Assembly (NCBI GenBank): GCA_038380795.1 | Contig: CM076279.1 | Coordinates: 1,193,001 to 1,257,000, forward strand | DNA: 64,000 bases | Direction: 5' to 3' | DNA from: Pyrocephalus nanus | Lineage: Eukaryota; Chordata; Aves; Passeriformes; Tyrannidae | Shown here: one piece after another, positions 55,060-64,000 of the stretch | How positions within the stretch are numbered: the stretch's first letter is position 1 | How the letters are laid out: every line of letters starts with the position of its first letter | The notes under the pieces: generated by a model | Told to the model about the DNA's origin: nothing | Seen by the model: the letters and a program-made list of their open reading frames with translations, nothing else | Database searches by the model: none | Made by a program: the position numbers and the translations under genes

Positions 55060-56930
55060 GGGGCTGCCGGGTCCCCGTGGCACAGCCGGTGGCACGTTGT
55101 GGCTCGGTGCGGTTTGGGAAGGCCAAACTTTGCCAGAGGGTGCCAGTCCTCACGCTGGAAGGCATGGGGGGGGGGGTAATCGGGCATCATCTCCCAAAAT
55201 GATGCTCCTGAGCGGGCCTTGCAGACTGAAATCCTCTCGCTGAGCCGTCTTTTCATGCTCCCTGGCTCCTGAAGAACTCGGTCTTGCTTGACTGTAAATC
55301 CCCGAACGCTTTAATGGGGGGTTTGTTTTCAAAGCAGCACAGGGGATGACAAGGCCGGCTGCTCCTCGCCCTGGGTGGCTGGATGGGCTCGGTGCAGGGG
55401 GGCAGCAGGGTGGCACGGGGTGCCACAGGCAGGGGTGGCAGCAGGCTGGCAGCAGAGTGGGGCAGGTAGGGGGATGGTGATTACCAGGACCCCTCCCTGG
55501 CACTCTCTGCTCACTCCCCATCTGCTCCTGAGCCCCGGCCACCAGCTGCCAGGGGACTGGCCGGGGCTGGGCCGGTGTGCGGGCTGTGGTTCTGGCTGTG
55601 GCTCAGCCCTGATGTGGGGGCACCAAATGAGCATCCCGGGCTGTGCCGGGGGGCTGGCCATGCTGGGGTCCCCCCCAGGAGCACCCCGGGGCGCGGGGTC
55701 ACGGTCCCTGCGCAGGTGGCAGGCGGCAGAGGGGACAGCGGTGATGGATGGCGCTCGGCCGGTGGCAGCGCCGGTGACACCGACGGCTCCGGCTGATTTA
55801 TCACTCGCCGCGGTGGGTCTGGATGTTGGGAGGCTGGATGGGAGCCAGAGGGAGGGAGAGATTTCCTGGGTGTGAGTGTTTGGGATTGGGAAGCCCACAC
55901 GTGCTTCGCTGGGCACCCCAAAATATCTGGGTGTGTCTCAGGGAGGGGTTCCCAGGGCCCAGGGCTGAAACCGTTCTGAGTCCTCGGGGTCCAGCAAAGG
56001 GCTTTGACCCCTTTAAGAATCACCCTGGTCCCCCAGAGTGGGCTCTGCCTGCCCTGAGCAGACCCCTGTCCGTGAGTCCCCGCATGTCCTTCCCTTGCAC
56101 AGCACTGGTGCTGCTCCATGTCATTAATTCCCCTGTCACAGGGCGACTTGGAGGAGAGATAATATTGATGTAGCCATTAGAGCGCGGGGAGAACAAGGAG
56201 CAGCGCCCGTGACACCCAGGCCGGGATCATCCCCCCCTCCTCCTGCCTCTCCTGGCTGCCACAGGCACGTGCTCCCCTCTGTCACCCCCTGGGACCGGTG
56301 TCCCCATCTTCCACCCCCACCCTGCCTCTGACACCGGGCCCTGGTACCTGGGAGAGCAGGGAGAAACACTGGGAGCCCTTAAAATAACACCCAACTGTTT
56401 AAGGATGTGAGATCCGTACTAAATCTCAGGGAAAAGGAGCAATTATCCTGTCAGGGAAGGTGATATAATTTTGGAGAGCTGGTTCCGCAGCTGTAATTTT
56501 TTTCCCAACCGTTTCTCCCCCGGAGGGATTTAGTGGCCAATTATCCGTCAGAGAGCGGGAAGGTGCTCGCTGCCAGCTCGGGGTGCCGTGTGCCATGTGT
56601 TGTTTGCCATGTGCCATGTGCTGCCCCGCGTGTGCCGTGTCCCGTGTGCCACGTCCCAAGAGTTGTTTGCCATATGCCGTGCCCCACGGCCCGTGTGCCA
56701 TGTGCTGTCCCAGGGGCCAGCCCAGCGCTGGGATGCAGGGTGCTGGCACTGGTTTGGGTGCTGGTACTGGTGTGAGTGTTGGCACTGGCACTGCTGCTGG
56801 CTCTGGTTGGGTGCTGGCACTGGTGCTGGCCCTGGTTTGAGTGTTGGTGAGGGTGCTGGCACTGGCACTGGCGAGCACTGCCAAGGGTCGGGATGAGCTG
56901 AGCGAACCCTCCCGGCCGTGGGGCTGCTGG
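55060..56930. other. No gene; simple repeats
   Basis: GC-rich DNA. 56,590-56,710 has 'gtgccatgtgctg' units and 56,740-56,880 has 'tggcactggtgctgg' units. Small AT patches lie at 56,120-56,180 and 56,385-56,545. No coding sequence recognised. Confidence 0.4.
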
Positions 56931-57050
56931 GGAACATAATGAAGTGCGAACTTGTCATTTTTTAAATGAAGTGCTGGAGCTGGAGTTTATAATTGCTAAT
57001 GAGTGCGAATAATAATTAGCTGGGCTTTAATGAGGGCGATGATCACTGGG
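56930..57050. other. Candidate conserved non-coding element
   Basis: gaacttgtcattttttaaat, gagtttataattgctaatga and gcgaataataattagctggg, then ctttaatgagggcgatgatc. Dense TAAT cores. Confidence 0.4.
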
Positions 57051-57359
57051 AGGGAGAGCGCGAGCGGCCCCGCTTTGGCCTCATTTCCCTGCCGTGGTTC
57101 CGTGGTGTGTCCAGCTGGGCCACCCCGTCCCCAGTGGTGCCACTGGCCCTGTCACCTCTGGGCCATCCCTTGGAGTAGGGCCATGATGCCACAATGCAAG
57201 GGGGACATGGACCACCCAACCTGTCGCCTGCCTGGGGACACCTGGGTGCTGTGTGACCCCAAACTCCTGCCCTGGTGTGGAGGCAGATGCTCCTGGGTGC
57301 TGGTGCACCAAGTTCATTCTGTTCAGAAGGAGCATGTCCTGTACAGGATCAGAGGGCAA

Positions 57360-57780
57360 AAATCAGCCAACTAATTAAGTAGTTGCAGGTGATTAATTAG
57401 AGAAAGGGAGAGGTGTGATTCGGGGGGAGGAAGGCTTCCAGGCTTAAGGAGATGCTGAGTTGGTTATCCTGGTTGTGGATTTTGGGATTGCGGAGCCTCC
57501 AGCCGCCTTGGCTCCCACCGAGCACCTGATCCTCACTCTGGAAAACATCTCTAATGGCAGCAGAAACCTTGAGAGCTGCTGGTGATTGCATCCAAGGGTT
57601 CATAAAGCAGGAAGCAAATTCGGGGGAGAGCTGTGATATTGCTTCAAAGAAAGCTAAAAAAAAAAAAAAAAAACAAAAAAAAAAAAAAAAACAAGAGAAA
57701 AAGAGAGCGGAGATGGGAAAAGGTAAAGTCAGCCCGGCATCTCCACACTCCCTGTTTTTTGTGGAGATAAATAATTGAGC
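57360..57780. other. AT-rich segment with A-rich tract
   Basis: Begins aactaattaagtagttgcag and gtgattaattagagaaag. A long A-rich tract runs 57,655-57,695. May contain a regulatory element; the A-tract makes a retroposon end possible, but no body is recognised. Confidence 0.35.
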
Positions 57781-58659
57781 CATGCTGGGGGACCTTCAGC
57801 TTTCTGAAAGCACCCCCCAGCATGGCATGGTGCCAGTGGCATTGCTTCCCCTGGATGCTGCTGGATCTCCAGGCAAAGTGGCTGGGATGTGCTCTGGGAT
57901 GGGTTTGCTACTGGTGATGCAGCACATACCTGTGCCCTGGCTGTTTTTGGCGATGCCAGGGTGCTGGGGTCCCCAGAGCCACTGCTCAGCCCCACCAGCT
58001 GCCACCCTGTCCCAGCAAAGGGTGTCACCACGCCATGGATGTCACCCCCCGATCCATCTGATGGAGCAGGAGGCGCGGGAGGAACCCGCCCCACTCCAGA
58101 CAGGCCCATTAACCCAGCGCACACTGTTATTTCTCTAAGGTGTAATTAAATTTAATTGTCAATTACAAAGTGACAATGTGGAATCGGCACAACCCCCGCC
58201 CTCCCCCCGCTCCCTCCCTGAGCTGCCAGCGGGTCCCAACACCAGGACCCCCCCGTGTCCCCAATCCCTGATCCCCCAAGAACTGGGAGGCTGACTCTTC
58301 ACGCTGCTCTGCTTCCTGCTTCCTCACAAGAGCTGAAATCTGACCTTTTTTAATATACAGGGCTGTGATTCCGGAGCCGGGAGCAGCTCTGGGAGGGAAA
58401 GGTGGGAGAGTGAGATGGAAGGGGGGGCAGAAGCACTGGAGGCTCCCAGCGGGAGCGGCACTGAGGTCCCCACCAAGGGCTGGGGTGAGCCCACGGCAGG
58501 GATGCTCAGGGAGCATCAGTGGGATGCAGGAGCCCGTCCCGGTGTCAGTGGGATGAAGGACGGGAGGCAGAGATGGAAAACTGCCTGTCTGGAAATCAAT
58601 GGAAGTGTCACGCGCTGGGAGCGGGGCTGGGCAAGGCGAGCGTGCCTGGAAATCGCAGC

Positions 58660-58835
58660 CGTGTGCGGCGCCGCCGCGGCCCCGATAATTGCGCTTTTCT
58701 TCTCTCCCTTTCTTTCCCTTTCTCCCGCTGCGCTGCAATAATTGGGAGCTGTCGCCCGGCTCATCCGCTCGGCTCCGGGCGGCAGCGCTGCAATTAGCCA
58801 GCGGCGCTGTAATGAGGCCTCTCACAGCCGCGCGC
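58660..58835. other. CpG-containing element with repeated AATTA/TAAT motifs
   Basis: gataattgcgcttttcttct, gcaataattgggagctg, ctgcaattagccagcggcgc and tgtaatgaggcc occur within 150 bp alongside CpGs. This mixed composition is typical of a developmental enhancer or an unannotated promoter. Confidence 0.35.
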
Positions 58836-58857
58836 TGCAGTGCCTCAGCCCCGCCCC

Positions 58858-59156
58858 TGTTCCCCTTCCACCCCCCTTCCCATCCCCATCCCAGCCTCGT
58901 CCTCATCACCATCCCATCCCCACCTCATCCCTTGCACAACTCATTCCCATCCCCACCTCATCCCGTTCTCATCCCATCCCATTCCTATCCGGGTCCCATC
59001 ACCTGCCCCATCCCTATCTCCATCCTATTCTTGTTCCCATTCTCAGCCCTATCCCATCCCCATCTCCATCCCATCCCCATCTCCATCCCATCCCCATCCT
59101 CATCCTATCCCCATCCCATCGTATCCCATCCCCATTCCCATCCCATCCCAGGAGAT
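58858..59156 (+). repeat. (catcc/catccc)n simple repeat
   Basis: About 300 bp of catccccatcccattcccat-like units with minor variation. Confidence 0.95.
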
Positions 59157-60714
59157 GGATCACCAGATGGAGTGGCTCCCAGCACCGGGCCGTGCCTGGC
59201 ATGGTTGAGGCCGTGGGTGCCATGACCTACTTTCCCAAGCAAAACCCTCTCTGCCAGCATTCTGGAGTCAGCTCCAGCCTGGGAGGCCGTGTGAGGCCAT
59301 GGCTCCCAGGGAGCTTCCTAACAAATGCTCACAATAACATAATTATGGGAGAAATAATAAACGTGTCAGTCCTGCAGGCAGGAATTTCCCGGGAGCAGGG
59401 AGCTGTGCTGCCGTGGCCGCAGGTGCTCACCCTGCATGGAATTAACCGGGAAAATCCCTCCCCAGCCCCGAGTCTGTGCATTACTGATGAACCTCCTGGG
59501 GCAGTGGTGACCCATGGGCTCTCCTGCCTCTCTTTTCCCTTGGATTTCTTCCTTGGAGCTGCCACGGATTTGTGGGATGGGGTGGGAATGGGAAGGCACG
59601 GGCTGTGATGTGATGTGGTGGGATGGGATGGGATGGGTTGGGATAGGCTGGGGTGGGATGATGTTTAGGGCATGGCACCCTCCCTCCCCTCCATCCCACA
59701 GGACACCAGCCCCAGGTCACACCACAGCCCCACAGCCCCGGTGAGCTCTGGCACAGGCGGCACCAGCTCCGTCTCTCCTTCCAGCGGCTCAAGGGTCTCG
59801 CTGCCGGGAAGAGCAGCCGGACACCACTTTATAAATCATCACCTCCCGTTCCAGACAGAGTTTAACCTTCCCAGCTTCTTCCCAGGGATTTATTACCAGT
59901 TCCATTTCCTGCAGCAATAACTCACTGTGCTCCCTGGTGGGTCTCCTCAGCACCCTGGAGTGGGCCCTTGGCACCCTGGCAGGGGTTGGACACCTCCTCA
60001 TCCCCACCCCATGGGCAGGGGTGCCCACGGGCAGCAGTGCCTCTTCCATGATGCAGTGCCAAGGAACAGAGGGAACTCCTGCCTGCAGACAGGGCTGGGG
60101 GCTGCAGACCCCTGCCTGCATCACTGATGGGACCGGGACAGGGATGGGGACGAGAACAGGGGTGGCTTCATCCATGAAACCCCCATGCCCAAGGTCCTCG
60201 GCTCAGCTGTGCTCCCACACAGACCCAACAGCCGAGGGATTTTCACTCCCCAAAGGATTTTCTTAATTAGGAGACTTCACAACCCGCTATCGCACCCACT
60301 CAGCTCCGCTCTTCAAAGGCTCTGCCCACCCCCCCCACTGCAGCGCTGTGGGGACACCACAGTGGCACTGGCACAGCAGCGAGGAGGGGACAGGGACCCT
60401 CTCCCCAGCCCCCCTGTGGGCATCCAACCCCCTGGGGCTGAGCTGGGACGGAGAGGTCGAAGCTGCTCCTGCCCCCGGTGTTTGTTCCCCTAACGAGGTT
60501 GGTGCTGAGGCGATGGAGAACTTTGGGGCTGGGTTGATGATTTGCCTGAGAGGGGGATGTGGCATCACCTTCCATCCCCCTGCTCTGCCCTCCTGTCCCA
60601 AGAGGAGATGTTCCTGCCTGGTGGCCTCTTGATGACACCCTCTCTGGCACCTCTGGATGGGTTTGGTTTGATCCCAGGGCCGTCCATGGGGTCGGGAGTG
60701 GGCATATTGGCTGT
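59157..60714. other. No gene recognised
   Basis: AT patches at 59,320-59,455 (ataacataattatgggagaa, ataataaacgtgtc) and 59,820-59,930 could be regulatory. The remainder is GC-rich without features. Confidence 0.35.
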
Positions 60715-60995
60715 ACCTGTGCCATCCCTGTGCCATCCCTGTGCCATCCCTGTGCCGTACCCGTGCTGTACCCACCCTACCTGCACCGTACCCACTGTAC
60801 CTGCTCCATACCTGCTGTATCCAGGCTGTACCCACTCTCTCTCTGCCACACCTGCCGTACCTGTGCCGTACCCACCACGCCTGTGCCGTACTCATGCCAT
60901 ACCCATCATACCCATGCTGTACCCATGCCATAGCTGCTCCGTGCCCTCCATACCTGTGCCATACCCATCACACCTGTGCCATACCTGCTCTCTCT
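60715..60995 (+). repeat. ~10-bp tandem repeat (ctgtgccat / ctgtaccca types)
   Basis: About 25 degenerate copies of 'cctgtgccat' and 'ctgtacccac'-like units. Frames through it give Cys/Tyr/Pro/His low-complexity strings. Confidence 0.9.
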
Positions 60996-61029
60996 CCTGC
61001 AGCAGCTGCAGGTGTGGGAGTGTTCCCCG

Positions 61030-61430
61030 CAGTGAGGAACTGATCCCCGCTGCTCCGTTTATGAGACTCCGTAATCCCACAGAACCAACTCCGCAATATC
61101 CCAAACTAAATCATTCATTCTTGCCAAAAATCCAATAAAGAGCTCAGGCCTCCTCCATAGGCAGATAAAGCACAGATTAACGGGGCTGCCAAGATCAAGA
61201 AAAAAAAAAAGAAGAAAAGAAGAAAAAAGAAAGAAAAAGGAGGAAACGCTGGGAAAATGAGTGCGGGATGGAGAGGAGACTCCTGCCACCTTCTCCTTTC
61301 CCAAGGCTGCTGCAGCTCAGGGTTTTATTACAAAAAGCCACCTAAGTATTACAGGCTAATCCCTAAATCCCAGCCTAGTAAAATATGGAATGGATTTTGT
61401 AAATTGTGCCCTTTACAAAGCTGATTGAAC
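61030..61430. other. AT-rich island with purine tract
   Basis: Non-repetitive AT-rich DNA (aactaaatcattcattcttg, cagattaacgggg, aagtattacaggctaatccc, aaatatggaatggattttgt) surrounds an A/G tract at 61,198-61,245. Candidate non-coding element. Confidence 0.35.
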
Positions 61431-61589
61431 TCTTTTTTTCCTCCTTTTCTTCTCCTTCCCCCCCCTTTCCCCAGGGGATCTTTTCTTTCCTTGGAGACCA
61501 CGATGTCTTTTGGTCTCCACGTCCTGGCCTTGCTCCATCTCCAGCCAGACCCTCCTGGTCCCAGTGGGAGTGACATGGTGGCCAGTCTG

Positions 61590-61800
61590 GATCATGGTGG
61601 GGATGATCCAGTGGGATGGGATAGGATGGGGAACTGGATGAGATGGGGATAGGATGGGTAAGGAGATGTCATAAGGGACGAGGAAGGGAAAAGGAAAGGG
61701 GATGGGGAGGAGGAAGGGAATGGAAAAGAGGATGGGGATAGGGAAGGGGGTGGGAATGGGGTGAGGATGGGGAAGGGTAAAGGGATGGGGATGCAGAGCA
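61590..61800 (+). repeat. GGGATGGGGA-type purine simple repeat
   Basis: Runs of ggatgggatagg, ggaagggaaaagg and gatggggaag dominate. Low-complexity DNA. Confidence 0.85.
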
Positions 61801-63120
61801 TTCCAATGGCCCTGTGGCTGGAGTTGGTCATCTGTGTCCTGTCCTCCTGGCAGCCAGCTGCACAGGGTTGGGAATGCGGCTGTGGACATCAAGCCCTGTG
61901 GGAAACCCCCTCCTTGGTCTGATTTTAGGGTTTTCTGCCCTCCCTGGGGTTGTCTGAGCTGTTTTGGGGCTGGTGGTGGACGCAGAGCTCCGGGTCCCCT
62001 TGGGGGTGGGTGTCACTGGGGCAGGGGCACCCATGTTCCCTTTGCTGGGTCAGGACCACCCTGAGCCAGCAGGGCTGGAGCCAGGATCTGGGGGAGGCTG
62101 CTGGGGGTCAGACAGGGACCTTGTTGTCCTTGGTTCCCCCTTGGAGGCTGCAGAGGGGCTTGGCTGCCCAGTCAGGCCATAAATCCGGGTGTCAGCTGTG
62201 GAGGGTCAGTCTGTCCCCCCTGCATTGTCGGGGTCTGCAGAGTTGTCACCAGCCTGCATGGCGCCTGTCCAAGCACCCTTGGGCTCCTCAGGATGCTGGG
62301 GTGGTCCTTGGGGCTGGAAGGGGCTGTGGAACCTGGACTGGGATTTCACACCCCCATCCCTCCAGGATGAGCAGCACAGCCCAGCCTCAAGGACCCTGTT
62401 CGTGCACAGGAGGAGGATAAACTTGGGCACGACTTTCCTTCCTCCAACACGATTTCCTGGTTTGTTCTTTTTTTTTTTTTTTTTTTATATTAGAGCAAGA
62501 TGTTGCTGGCAAAATGTTCTCCCTTCCCTGTTTTTCCATCAAATTATTTTGCAGAGGAACATCTGGCAGCAGCTCACGAACGGGCTATTCCCGCCTGGCG
62601 CGGCGGCGATGCCGATTCCCTGCAGTGGCCGTGGGCAGCTGGAAAATGCCACCTGCCACCACGGTGCCTGTCATCCTGTGCCGCCGGGCGACACAGGGGA
62701 CAGCGAGGACGGGCACCCAGCAGCATCATGCCTGGCGCAGCAAACCAGGAACTGGGGAGAGGAGAAACATCTGCCACGTCTCTCCTTTGACTTGGTTCCA
62801 CCCCGAGCTGCTGTTTCCTTTGGTTTGAGGGTAATGCTGAGGCTGACAGAGACCTGGGATCAGATCCCAGCTCTGAGCTGGGCTCCAGCCCTCAGCAGCT
62901 GGAGCCAAGTCCGGATCCCTGCGTGGGCTCAGATCCTGAGCAGCAGTGGCGTCTGGGGGTTGATGTGCATCAAAGCCCCCCAGCCTGGCCCATGCTGAGC
63001 TTTAGCTGGTTCTTGCCGCAGGGCAGCAGTGGCAGGGCCGTGCCTCAGTTTCCCCAACACCAAACAGCACAGCTGGGGGCCATCCAGCCCTTCCTTCCCT
63101 CCTGCAACCCATCCTGGCGA
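61801..63120. other. No gene recognised
   Basis: GC-rich DNA with one T run followed by tatattagagcaagatgttg (62,468-62,510). No coding exon, RNA gene or repeat family identified. Confidence 0.4.
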
Positions 63121-63174
63121 CGCAACACGGGCGTTACTGCTTGGAGCCGATATTAGGCTGGAGGATGTTGGGTG

Positions 63175-63188
63175 GTAACCATGGCAAC
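63175..63188. promoter_or_regulatory. Perfect RFX X-box in gene desert
   Basis: GTAACCATGGCAAC fits GTNRCC-N2-RGYAAC with no mismatch and is close to the palindromic RFX consensus. It lies about 25 kb from the nearest recognised gene start (RPL38). Function is inferred from motif only. Confidence 0.6.
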
Positions 63189-63239
63189 GGACAGGTTTCT
63201 CTTTCCTTGCCCTTGCCAGTCACCTTGAGATGCCACCTC

Positions 63240-64000
63240 ATCCTGGTCACCAGCTGGGCACGTCATGTCTCCTCACGCAGCTCCCACCATCAGTCCCTGA
63301 GCTGCCCTGGTGCACGTGGCAGCAGGACACGGTGCTGGGGATCTCCACCACGGTCCAAGGGCTGGATCCAGGCATCCAGCACCACCTAGGGATCCCCTTG
63401 ATGTGGGGATTGATGGAGGAGGGACCCCCACATGTCCCCGCTGCCATGTCCCCAGTGCTGGCAGCGACCCTTCCCTGCAGCCCCGGCGGAAGGAGCCCGG
63501 GGAGGCTCTCACAGCAACATCTGCAAGCGCTTATCCCCTCAGCCGGCCTGGCCCTTCCCGAAATAGCTCTCCGGGATGGCCACCCATGCCAGCACTGATG
63601 TAATTTGCTTTTATTTCCCTCCCGTCTGCTCCTTCCCCGCCGGAGCCACGATTCCTGTCAGCCACGCTCCTCACAGGGGGCTCTGCTGCCGCAAGCCCGG
63701 CCTGTGCCGGCACAGCCGGGGCACTGCTGGAGCATGTTCCTGGTGCTGTGGTGGGCTGGGGGTGTCCTGGGGCTCTGGTGGGTGCAGTGCCATCAGAGGC
63801 TCCTCATGTCCCTCCCCAGAGCCAGGACAAGGCCTTGTTTCTCCAGCAGTGTGGGTGAACTTGGGGAAATCCGGGCTGTTGGCCACTCTGGTGCCAGCGG
63901 GGAGGGGTTGGGGCACTGCAGCCCCCAAGGACAATTCCAGTGTCCCCACACGTCCTGCTGTGCCTCTGCTGCTCTGGGAGCCCTATGGAGAGTGGATACC
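63240..64000. other. Window end, no gene recognised
   Basis: GC-rich sequence without identifiable exons on either strand. A short AT patch gatgtaatttgcttttattt occurs near 63,598-63,617. Confidence 0.4.

Overview
This is a stretch of vertebrate nuclear DNA, most likely from a bird. Genes have short introns with GT-AG splice sites, CpG-rich promoters and AATAAA signals. The only interspersed repeats I recognise are degenerate CR1 LINE fragments with the typical avian 3' tail. Gene content matches human 17q25, which corresponds to chicken chromosome 18. Orthology was judged from remembered protein families and read exon by exon; no database was searched.

Layout. 1-3.2 kb: OXLD1 (minus, last few codons cut off by the window edge) and CCDC137 (plus) share a divergent CCAAT/GC-box promoter. 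4.8-9.3 kb: GPRC5C (minus) with a CpG-island promoter near 8.7-9.25 kb. 12.7-15 kb: GPR142 (minus). 17.8-21.2 kb: BTBD17 (plus), tail to tail with DNAI2 (minus, 22.0-27.5 kb). 27.56-35.04 kb: TTYH2 (minus, 14 coding exons). 35.7-37.7 kb: RPL38 (minus). 37.8-64 kb: no protein-coding gene found. That region is a GC-rich desert holding CR1 fragments, several minisatellites, homopolymer runs and many AT-rich islands with TAAT/ATTA motifs that look like conserved non-coding elements.

The genes do not form one pathway. DNAI2 (axonemal outer-arm dynein) has a perfect RFX X-box in its promoter, BTBD17 has a near-perfect one, and another perfect one lies in the desert at 63.18 kb. GPRC5C and GPR142 are orphan or nutrient-type GPCRs, TTYH2 is a five-pass tweety membrane protein, RPL38 is a 60S ribosomal protein, CCDC137 is a nuclear/nucleolar basic protein and OXLD1 is a small, probably mitochondrial protein.

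Two points of gene order stand out. OXLD1-CCDC137 (human 17q25.3) directly abuts GPRC5C (human 17q25.1), which implies a rearrangement junction between about 3.2 and 4.8 kb. KIF19, which lies between BTBD17 and DNAI2 in mammals, is missing: only about 0.8 kb separates their poly(A) signals.
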